Positions 35,470 through 46,100 of a stretch of DNA of 64,000 bases are shown here, in pieces. The DNA is from Citrus sinensis (taxonomy: Eukaryota; Streptophyta; Magnoliopsida; Sapindales; Rutaceae). The stretch is taken from assembly GCF_022201045.2 (NCBI RefSeq), contig NC_068564.1, positions 28,735,001-28,799,000 of the forward strand. The letters run 5' to 3'. Position 1 is the first letter of the stretch. Each line of letters begins with the position of its first letter. Below the pieces are notes generated by a model that saw only the letters and a program-made list of their open reading frames with translations, had not been told where the DNA came from and searched no databases. A program made the position numbers and the translations under genes.

Positions 35470-38400
35470 TCAAGAAAGCTCAGTAATTACACGTTCGCAC
35501 TTGTCTTCCAAAATCTTCACAGCTTCAGTAAATAAAGTTTCAGGAGATAACGCTCCAGTTGATTCGATAGTAACTGGATAGAGAAAGGACACATGAAAAT
35601 GTGAAGTTAAACCATCAAAGCTTTTCCATAAACAAAATAGAACACAGCTTAAGACTGAAATTACAGCAACACAATTGCAGATGTGGGAAGGGTTGAATGT
35701 CATATTGCCTAATTCCAACCATCTAGAACTAGTAAAATGTATAACATTCCATCATCATGGTATGATACAGTACCAAAAGGAAGAGTCCCAGCCAGGATCA
35801 CAATAAATAAGGCCCGCTTGCAATTATATTACAAGCTAATTTTTCATGCTGCATGTGTGCTCTTTTGCATAGAGCCTTCAAAGAAGTACGCCTACTTTTG
35901 AACTCAACAGCATATTTCAAATTTATTGCATGAGGCAATGTTCTGTTTATAGTACTAATTTATAATAAGCATGACATACTTACATATGAAATGATCTTTA
36001 ACACGACGTATTGATACACGCTTCTCCCATTCTTCACCACATCTTAGGCATTCCCTACAAAGTGTACAGGCACGGGGTTGTGCTACAGTTGCCCTTTTCT
36101 TACCTGGTTACCAACCAAAATTTTAATTAACAGACAGGCACCAACAGGGAAAAAGTTGCTAGAGATGAAAATTGAAAAAGGTAACATGATTGCTTGTCCT
36201 GTTGACTGAGTACATTATGTAGCATATTGCATATGACCTAACTAAAGAGGCAAATTATTCAAGCTAACAGGAAAATTGTATTTGCAATCAAAACCAAACA
36301 TAGAAAAGAAATAGCAAAAGAGAATAAAATCACTTTACCACTGCCAATATCTTCAATATCGAATACATTAACTGGGCATGTCTTTACAAGTTTTTCAGCA
36401 TCCTCATCTTCAACATCTTCCAATAAAACAATCTACAGATGATGAATAGATTATTCAAAACAGTTGCAAAAGAAAAACAAAAGTAAAACTGATGAAAGAA
36501 GCTTCAATTGCTCAATAAAAATTCCTCACCTCAGGAAGCATCCGATACCAGGCAGTCGCAACTGGGGACCACTTTGCATGTGTTTTACCAATGCCTTTAA
36601 CAGCATGTGCTTCTAGTTCAATTTCCTACAAAAGAATGAATTTTACCAACAACTCCAGATTTCATCCATATACAAATAAGAAGCTGTAGGTTGAAATTAT
36701 TCATATCAACTAATAGATAATATTTTTTTTCCATTTAATCACAGTTGATTTTGATCAAGCATGAATTAAGCCTCAATCAAACCAATAATTCGACTCTAGG
36801 CTGGAGTAACAGATTGTTCTTGCACTTTAAAGTAATTTATTTCCTTGTTCATTCTAACGCAAATGTAGTTTAGAAACAAATAGAAGCTGACCTAAATGAG
36901 TAACAACCTGAAAAAGCAGAAAGAAATTTTACCTGACCAGGACCGAGTCTAGCAATAGTAATGTCTAACATGGGTCTAATTGGATTGTTGGAAAATTCAG
37001 GTAACGAGTCTTGACTGGAACTAAAAGAAGTGTAAGTTCGAGGTTTTGACAAAGGATTTGAGTCTGGTTTTGTTTCCAAAGGCAGCTCACTCCCATTCGG
37101 TAACCACTTCAATTCATTAGTTTTTACTGCAGTAAACAGCATTACCATTAAATAAAGCAGCCATCAGTAGACTAACTATAGAATTCAATTAAAACAATAG
37201 GGCCCAACAAGTCAGTTTACAGCAACAGAAGCACACATACCTGTCAACCGGGGTCCACCTCGCTCACAAAGAACATGGAGTTTAAAAACAATGGTATTCT
37301 TTTCATTTGAAGTATCATTTTCTACAGTTAAAATAGAAAATCAAACAAATGCAGGGTTAACCAGAACATAAGAATAAAACTTGGAATTTGTCAAAAAATA
37401 ATCTAGAAAATCAACAAATATATATTTGACAAACCTGACATATACTCGAAAAGCCTTGGATCAACAATAATCGGAATGAGACCCAACCTGTGGGCAAGAA
37501 CCTCATCTTGGATCACTGATGTATTGTTTGCGATAAGCACTTTTTCAATAGCCATCGTAGGAAGCTGCATTCACAATAATCATAACAAAATTCACCACTG
37601 CCATTAATACCTGATCACCAACTGACTAGCACATAAGCACAGAAATCATAATATTGATACTAAAAGAACAATCAGAGAAATCAAGGGAAAAATCAATTAA
37701 TTCTTAAATGGCGTTTACAGCAAAGAAATGGAAAACAAAACTGAAAAAGAGAGCAGGCTCCTCTCTCCGTCGACACAATGTCAAAATTCTTTAAGCTTGA
37801 CAAATGTTTAAATTTGCTAGTGAAAGGAGGCAATTCTAAGCCATTGTCCCCATTCACCAAAAGGACGTTCCAGAGTATGCATGCAAGACGAAAGTACGTA
37901 AAGGGAAATAGATGAATCGACCCATTCACACCACAATTCTTCTGAACTTGTTCAGCACAGAAAATTACACTCTTGGACTCATCATTAACTCCAAAATTGT
38001 GTCAAGCATAGAAAGATAACTACTCAAGACTACAACATAGTATCACACATAAATGAATTCGAACATACATGAGTTTTCATGAACAGAATAATGCTAAAGC
38101 TGCAAATGGTTACGCACCTCGGCTATGAGGATCCTTCGAAATGCATTTGCAATTGCTGCATCAATACCAATCAAATCAAATTCCATGTCATCCTTAGTGA
38201 GTCGAATCACTTCAACTCTAAAATTGTTGCAGAAATGATCCAACTGTAAACTATTATCGACTCCCATTGAAGCATAAGCACCAGAATACATTACATTCTC
38301 TGTCTACAAAAATGAAGATCATAAATTCAAACAATTTAAGAAACGAATTAAACACAAAAGCCTGAACCTTACTCTTAATGGTAACAAATGAAGAAGAAAT

Positions 38401-38829
38401 TAAGAGAAACAGAAACCGGCATTATGAAACAAACCATTTGAAGGTTATACGAGTTAAAAAACTAGTGTAAGTGATAAATACATCAACAAAAGCATTCATG
38501 TTGCATCGAGCTTGAAAGTTTCAAACTTTGCAATAGCTCAAAAACTAACAGAATTTACTCTGTTGTTCAGAAACATGAAGAGGCACGTAAATAGGTCAAT
38601 AAGAAATGCACATGGAAACATACAAAACTTGAACCTTGAAAAGTTCAAAAAAAAAAAAAAAACGAAAAGGGTGGAGGAGAATTACATGAATAGGAGCATC
38701 AAGGTTGCATTGAACGCGAGTTCTTTGAAACTCGATGTGTGGTGGGAGCTTCTGAGGCACATCTGGTAAGTCCCATATTGAAAAGCTCTCTCCTTCTTTC
38801 TTCTTTTCAGTCTCTTCTCGTTCAGCCAT
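35470..38829 (-). CDS. RPAC1: DNA-directed RNA polymerases I and III subunit RPAC1 (AC40)
   Basis: Nine minus-strand exons: 38686-38829, 38118-38303, 37435-37564, 37241-37321, 36933-37126, 36530-36625, 36339-36432, 35984-36103 and 35470-35573. They sum to 1149 nt, 382 residues, the family's usual length. [15 protein letters not shown] (about 96-110) is the alpha-motif typical of RpoA/D-type dimerisation subunits, followed by [20 protein letters not shown] and [10 protein letters not shown]40 pairs with AC19 to start assembly of Pol I and Pol III in the nucleus. A C-terminal insert has C321-x2-C324-x2-C327-x2-C330 ([10 protein letters not shown]), as in archaeal subunit D iron-sulfur domains. 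The last exon starts in the [12 protein letters not shown] block and ends [12 protein letters not shown]. Confidence 0.93.
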
Positions 38830-39379
38830 TCCTAATGCTTGGCCTCTGTCAAAATTACGCTGTTTTTGGTGAATAGATGAGAGTGGATGAATTCAGGGTT
38901 TAGGGTTTTAATGTATGAGTGGAGTAATATCACCCGCATCCCTCAATTTATAGAAACAACAAATAATGACGTAGTTCGCAAAAGTTATTCATGCGGCTAA
39001 CTACCGTTTAAGGATAATAATTTTTACTATTGGGATCGGACATTGCAAATCAAATTGGGATGAGAAAAGGGCATAAATAAGTACTATTTTTATTTGTGCA
39101 ATAAGAGAAGGATTAATTATAAAATCTCATTTCATTATGTAACTCGTGTCATTCGAGACAATTTAAAATCTTGATCGAGACGAAATTAAGACACTTTATT
39201 GTCTCAATTACAATTATTTTTAGACCGGCGCTAAGTTACGTTTAACATAACTTGCGCCTCTCACAGCAACAATACCCGATCTCACCAGTGGTATTGTTGC
39301 TGTGAGAGCCCTTATTTTTATAGAGGTTCAAATACTTGCTATCACAATATATGAGAACAAGTATTCTCCCACTAAGTCA
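38830..39379. other. Intergenic DNA upstream of RPAC1
   Basis: RPAC1 promoter and leader (AGGGTTTAGGGTTTTA telo-box-like sequence at about 38897-38912, common in plant ribosome-biogenesis promoters), then AT-rich DNA. GTATTGTTGCTGTGAGAG and its inverse at 39260-39310 form a small hairpin. No gene. Confidence 0.45.
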
Positions 39380-39682
39380 AAGACTTATTAATTTATTATA
39401 TGGTCATTTAATCCAACATAGTGATGGTTAATATAACTCAATGCTTATTCAATAAATTTGATAATGCCCATTCACCTTAAAAGCAAATTACTCTACCAAT
39501 AATTAAAAAAAAAAATCGTCAACATTATTTTATAAACAAGCTTTATGACACATTACTGTACAAAAGATGGAGAGAGACATTACAAATCTTTCGAACCATG
39601 ACTTTTGACAAAGTTTTTATCTTTTGATCACGTCAGAGAAGTAATCCCTCAGGATTTTATTTTTCCTTTTTCCTGAGAATTT

Positions 39683-39837
39683 TCATAAAAGAAGGCAGGC
39701 CTTGGCCTTAATTCCAGGAGCTGTAGGACATTTAGCCAAATGGACAATGATCATTGCTATCAAAACCCTGCCAATTTGGACAAAAATTATCATAATTTTT
39801 AAGAGCAAAATAAATTATAATTCCCATGAAATGCAAT
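39683..39837 (-). pseudogene. Oligopeptide transporter 3'-end fragment
   Basis: About 155 bp nearly collinear with the last 50 codons plus stop of the OPT gene ending at 51134, including sequence for the CPTAP and [12 protein letters not shown] regions, and preceded by about 150 bp matching its 3' untranslated region. Small indels and substitutions destroy the frame, and homology stops abruptly at 39837, where CACTA-like sequence begins. A duplicated fragment, not a gene. Confidence 0.85.
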
Positions 39838-40605
39838 TTGTTGCTAAAACATGTTTTTCACGATCAAAATATTTAATCAGCGACGAGAATAATTATCGTA
39901 AAAAATGACCATTTCGTTGCTAATAGCATCTTTTTGCTTAGAAAAAAATTTGTCGCTAAATCCAATTTTCTGCGACGAATTGACTTCCGTCACTGAAACT
40001 TGTTTTCGGTGATGAAAAATCTATTTCACTGCTAAAACTAACTTTTTGCAACCAATAATTTTCATCGATAAAAATTATTCTTTCGCGAGGAAAATATGTC
40101 ATTGCTGAAAGATATTTTTCAAAACATTTCGTCACAAAAAAAAAAAAATTATCGCTAAAAACTTGTTTTCTGTGACGAATATAGTTTTGTTGTTATAAAG
40201 TTAATTTTCAATATGTTATTAGTGACCAAAAAGTTCGTTGCTGAAAACAACCTTTCACAACAAATCTAAAGGCATCACTATAGAGAGTTTTAACGATGAA
40301 ATTGAAGCTATATTATGAAATGTCGTAGCTAAATATGAACTTTTAATATATCAAAATTTGGTCTCTGAAAGCTTTGGCGCCAATATTTTTTTGCCGCTTA
40401 ATATTTTTGGTGACAACAAAAATTTTCATCACAATAGGTTATTTTTAGCAATGATCACTTCGTCGCTAAAAATAACAATTAAATATTATTTTTTTATCAA
40501 ATTTTGTGACGAATTTTTTGTTTTTCCCTCGTTAAAAAGATCCTTTGGCTTGAAATTTTTTCGTTGCTCAAAGTATCATCACTAAAGACCAATATTTTTG
40601 TAATG
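39838..40605. mobile_element. CACTA (En/Spm)-like non-autonomous element, degenerate
   Basis: About 770 bp made of some 15-20 degenerate copies of a motif like TTTCGTCGCTAAAA or its inverse (TCGTTGCTAATAG, TTTGTCGCTAAAT, GCGACGAATTG, ATTTCACTGCTAAAAC and so on). Such subterminal arrays are typical of plant CACTA elements. The right end TTTTTGTAATG at 40605 is one base from the canonical TGTAGTG terminus. The left terminus is not recognisable. No transposase frame. Confidence 0.65.
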
Positions 40606-41499
40606 AAAAGAGTAACCAGTGGGAAAAATCAAACTTAAAAGTTAAATCATTCATCAACAGGTTACAGAACTCTAATATAAAGAAGTAAGCACAAACAGAA
40701 AATTCCCATTTGATTGAGTCTCACACACCCACATTGGCTTACCAACTTAACCATAGGTTTTTGCTCCAACTCTTTCAAAATAAATGAAAATATGTGTCCA
40801 AGGAAAGAAAACATTGAAACCATTCAACAAACACGGTAAATCCTAATAAAATCTATATTAAACGTAAAGCAATCACCATACTTTTAAATGAAGCCAGAAG
40901 CAACAAAATTCGAAGAAAATAATACACATTCGTCACTTTTTTTTTCAAAACAAAACAACAAAATTTCTAAATTTTAATCCCTATTCTACTGCTACACATA
41001 AATAACAGAGTTTTTTTTTTTTTTTTTTTTTAAAAAAAGAAACTAAACGTAAACGCAAACACGAGGAGGGTTTCACTCTATATAGATTAAGCAACAGGTA
41101 GCTACCATTTCATGTCAAAAAATTGATGAAACATATACATCTAAATATATAAATAAAGTAAATGGGTACAAGTTAAACATGAAAAGATGAGATTTTAACT
41201 TTCCTCTGTTACTGCTTCGTCGACTGTTGGGGACCTGAGGTTTAGGGTTTATGAGAGAGAGATAGGCACAAAGAGAAGGCAAAGTAGGCAACAGATTTTA
41301 TTGAAAGGTCTAATAACTTCCTGGTCCCTAATTATTAATAAAATCACAAGTAAAGACACAGTTTCTGTTTTCAAGTATTTTGGACCAAATACATGTATTT
41401 TTCTAATTTTTACACAGGCCCCTATTGGTTTTATTCAAATTCTGATAAAGTTTGTTAAAAATAAAATGACTAATGTGTTGATGCTGAAATCTGGTTGCC

Positions 41500-42200
41500 C
41501 TTGACGTGACTAGATCGTGCCACCAACCCTTGAATCGACAATGGAGAAGAGGTTGCACTCCACCTGCTTTAGCGATTGTCCAAGCTCTTGGGACTCAAAT
41601 CACTATTTCTCTTCTTTCTAAGCCTGCGTTCACAGAAACAAATCAGAGATGCCGGTGGTTTTACCGGCATAAACCCTTCGATGATTAAGTCAGCCCAAGA
41701 TGTTTAAGGGAAAACGGTATAATTCAAACTGTGCCAATTAATTACAATATTCTCAAAACAAAATGCATCGAGGGTTTGTATGTGATAATGTCTGGTGTTA
41801 ATTTGACAGAGTTTCCCCCCCCCCTTTTTTTTCTCTTTTGTGTCCTCTTTTCCATCGATTTCCCAGCCTTTTATAGGCAATCATCCCACGTTCTCAGAGT
41901 ATTCCTCATGCCCCTCTTCTTCGGGCGATCATGGACCTTAATGGGCCTTCAACTGAACGAGTGTAGGTGAACGTGGGGCGTCGTGTTTTCCCAGCGGTTT
42001 GGGTTATGGCAGAATTGTCGGGTGTTTGTGAGATCATGTCCTTTCTTCTAGGTGACAAGTACCTGGTCGGTGTGAACTTCTGATCGGCTCATGCTTCACA
42101 AAAGGTACACTACCAGGAATCTGCTCGTTACATTCAGCTGGGGGGATTCGCCCTCGGGTAAGGAATGAGGAGTCATCTGACTGGTACTTTTCATTACTCA
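41500..42200 (-). other. GC-richer block resembling a solo LTR or LTR fragment
   Basis: Base composition is clearly higher in G+C than its surroundings. The minus strand carries CCTATAAAAGG at 41868-41878, a strong TATA box in the right context for an LTR promoter, with a C-rich tract (41817-41825) just beyond. No coding frame and no primer-binding site. Boundaries and family are not determined, and it could instead be an unrelated promoter-like relic. Confidence 0.3.
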
Positions 42201-42249
42201 ACCTAATACTTTTTGTTTGGATAAAAAAGGAGAATGTAGTTGTAGGTTT

Positions 42250-42390
42250 GGATTGATTTTATCTTAACATGTTTAATAGTGGATTGGGTTGGATTTTTAC
42301 AAATTCTATCCAACTAAATATTGATTTTATATTAACCTATTTAATTGTGGATTAGATTAGATTTTCACAAACCCTATTCAACCAAACCCA
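42250..42390 (+). repeat. Two-copy tandem duplication, about 72 bp
   Basis: ATTGATTTTATCTTAACATG begins the first copy and ATTGATTTTATATTAACCTA the second. Both continue through GTGGATT..GATTTT..ACAAA..CTAT.CAAC. Diverged copies in intergenic DNA, with no gene between them and the NOP2 3' end. Confidence 0.6.
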
Positions 42391-43154
42391 TACCCACCCC
42401 TAGTTTTACCTAACCGGGTGTCAAGGTGTTAACGAAAATATCAAGTGGCAAAATTCCTATTTGACTGTCGGTCCCATCTTAATTTGTTCATACTAGTTCT
42501 AGCTATGGAGATTGTTAAACATAGGCCCCATGCTTCAAATGCTTTTATTCCTTCGTTTTTGTTAAGTTATAATATTTTCCTTCATAAAAAGAGTCCAACT
42601 ACAATCAAAATGCTCCATCGTAGAACATGCTTAATAGCCACACAACTGTGTGAATGAATAATTTATTTTTTACTATTTTTTACTTTGATTGTGTAGTTAT
42701 TAAACAGTATTCTACAATAGAGTAACTCCACCGGAGCCACTACCTCATAATAAATCGATGCTGAACAAGAAGGGCCTGCGTGAAAATACTGCGTGCCCGG
42801 TGAAAGAAACACAGTGGCATTCACAACCACCAATTGCTTTTGTACCAAGTAATGACAAGAACACGAGGAGCTGAATTTTGACACTGTAAACTAACAAAAT
42901 TTTTTGAGGCTGGGACAGCCCAAGATCAAACAATTACATGCATTTCATTTTCCACTTGTAGTCAAAGAGGAAAACATTTTTTTTTCTTTTAATACAACGA
43001 AAACTTCAATATCATAGATAGCCAAAACTGGCGATTCTACAGCAGAAGGGTTAAAGAACTTGAGCATCTGAGTGGTTCCTCACAATACATTAACACATAA
43101 TGAACATACTGTCCCCAGCAGTGAGTAGGTCAGTCAGTCTCTAATGAAATTTCA

Positions 43155-46100
43155 TCATTTTTCATTTCCTATGTCCTTTGAGCCAGCCTTCTTTGAACTA
43201 ACCTTTTCTCTTAAAGTTTTTCTCTTCTCTTCTCTGCAATGATTTCCCCAAAAAAAATAATGATAAGTGAGTTGATATATAGAAATTTGTTAGTTGCGAC
43301 AAACAACCACGTGGAATGCTCTATTTGTTTATTCTTCAAAAAGTATCATATGAATTGAACTTAAACAGACACAGAATGAAGAATCTTGCAGTCAATTCTA
43401 ATGGATGGAAAAAGGTTGGTTAGACATGGAGATAGTCCTTTACCTGACTTTAGATATTTCCTCTCTAGATGGGAATTTTCGTTTCTTCCTTCTCTTTTCA
43501 TTCGATGGGGACTCAACATTCCCATTTTCAGCCAAACCACTTGTCTTTTTCTTCAAATCCTTTGCTTTTGTAGTGGCTTTTTTCATCAAAACTTGTTCAG
43601 AATTTTCCTCGGTTTTTTTGTCACCATTGCTCACATTTGATTCAGGGGTTTGTTGCTCCACAGTTTCTGAAGGTTGAGGACCTGCTGATGTTTTCTTTGA
43701 ATTGCTCATTTTCTTTAACTATGGAATGTAAAACAAAAATATAGGAGTTACAAACTTGTCCAAAAGTGTAAGGTAAAGCCCGAGGACCATAACCGATCAA
43801 ATAATCAAAACATTTCAGAACCTAAAAACTCAGATTGGTCTTGGTCAGGGTAGCAAATTGGACACCATAAGATTCCCTTTAAACCTCACCTCCGCTACCT
43901 TTTATCTTTCATTCCAAATAAATTTGTTAAAAGCAGAGCACTAACTTTTTCAGTGAAAATACTTGCCCAAGTCTTTGCACTCTGGCAAGATTGGTAAGCA
44001 ACCCAAGCGAATCATATAAACATGCAAGATCTTGACATCTCAAAAAGATTTTCATCCACAAAAGGATTTCTGAAGTGCTGCATGAGGATGCAAAACATAG
44101 ACAAATTCTAATGCATGGCCTCCCTAAACACTGGATCAGAACAAACAAACAACAAGAGTGCATATTCTCAAAGATCAAGATATACCTTTGCTACAAAGAA
44201 TCCATCCATGTTGTGAACGTGAGGATAGAAACGCCTTGTCTTTTCCAAGGATGGATGAAATCGATGTTCCCTGAAGCGAACAAATCTGTAAAATAGAAAC
44301 ATTAGTAGATGTTGGCATTAGCAACGTTCAGCACCAATTACACACTCGAAAAGATGCAAGAAAAAGTATTACCCCTGCCGTCCAAAGTCAAGCCCACACG
44401 GCACAAGTTTAACATCCCTCTTTTTGAGTGCATGGTCAATGACTGCTTCATTCTGTAACAGATAATCCACAGTGAGAATTCTTATTAATTTGATTACCGT
44501 CAGGAGAAAAGGAACTGGAAATTTGCAAGCACATCCAACCAACCTCAGTAACCATTATGGAGCATGTGGAGTAAACAATATATCCCCCAGACTTGGAATT
44601 AGCATCCACCATGTCAATGGCGGCAAGAATCAGTTGCTTCACAGAGAGAATGTCATCAAAATCATTGACAAACTGAATATAACAAAAGAATAGCTGGAAA
44701 AAGAAAATGATATATAGAAAAGGTATGTGCTTGTTCGCTAGCAAGGTAAAATTAGTCATACAATGAGCTATTGTACGTTTCAACAGTTAAAATTTTAGGA
44801 AAATGAGGAGCATTGACATTTTCTTTCCAACTTATACCTAGGGCCAACTGTTTGGATCAATTGGCCCATAATAAATAGATATTTGGTAAGAGAATTATTC
44901 TTCTCTGCTCCTCCCTCAGACCTTAGCTCCTAAATGCATCTAAAAGAAAATGCTTCAAACATGTAGGAGGAACATACCTTCTGCAAATAGGAGCATTTCT
45001 GTATATCTTCAAGGCTTTTAGAGGTTTTAACAGACTCGTCTTTAGAAATAACCTGCACATCATAAGGTAGGGATCATTTTGCTCTCATCAACTCAACTTC
45101 ACGACAAGAAGCCACCCAAAAGGAGTGAGAACCGAAATGCTTACCCCAGTGCCACTACATGGTGCATCCAACAATACCCTGTCAACAGTATTAAGACCCA
45201 AAACCTTTGGCAGCTGAAAGAAAAGAACATTGGACAGAGGAAAGAAGAGGCATCAGACATGTTCAGTGGGTGTAAACACTGCTTATCTAAAAGCAATAGT
45301 ATATGATGATACACATAAAAAGGCTATTTTTGTATAGATCACCAGCATATATAAAGGTTTCAATTTCAAGTCCATTACCCATTTATAAGGGAATAAAACA
45401 TAGATATGGAGTAGGTTTCTGTAATTGCTCAAACAAAATCCACGCATTATTAATTTACAAAGCAATTCAATCACCAAACAAAATATCTGCTAAGCCTCAA
45501 TACCAGCTTGCCAACGGTACCAGGAAGGAAAAAGAAACCAGAGCACAATAAATTGTAAGAAACCTTAAAAATTTGAGCTTTAAAAGTATTTCATTAAGTT
45601 TGAAATACAGGTAACAAGAAGCTAACCTCATTGCCATCATAGTTGCAAACTATGGTGTTAGTCACCCCCATACGATGCAAGTTCGCAGTTAGAGACTTGA
45701 GTCTTGATGCCTTCATCTCATTTGCATATATCAGTCCTGGGGGTAATTGAATTGGAACAACAGAGGAAGAACAAAATTCAAATAAGGAGCTTGTTTTTGA
45801 TAAAGTATTTAAGAATGAGAACATATAAGTCCTCTGGTTCCAATAAATTGGTTACAACATACATGGGACTGGAAGAAGCAAGATTAATAAAATAGTAATT
45901 AGAAATTTTTTGGGTGTAGAATATCATCAATACTTGACAGTACAACATAAAAGAATCAGATATGGAAACTTAACCATGTTTTGACATAATCACAACTCAA
46001 TCAATTGAATCTTTCAAAGATTACCACATACCTGTATTTTTCATAAGAGCGGCAATGTAAGTTGTTTTACCACCAGGTGCAGCACTGTAACAGGTATAAT

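Larger units (their letters stand above)
39380..41470. repeat. Decayed second copy of the NOP2-OPT intergenic region
   Basis: Blocks here match DNA between NOP2 and the first OPT gene: 39400-39470 and 39535-39837 match about 50845-50920 and 50990-51292; 40628-40690 matches 48315-48382; 41230-41250 matches 48383-48405; 41290-41460 matches 50300-50455. Shared words include CTTTATGACACATTACTGTA, ACCTGAGGTTTAGGGTTTAT and CCAAATACATGTATTTTTCT. Order differs from the intact copy (the OPT part comes first), as expected for a tandem duplication that later decayed. A CACTA-like element occupies 39838-40605. Confidence 0.8.
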
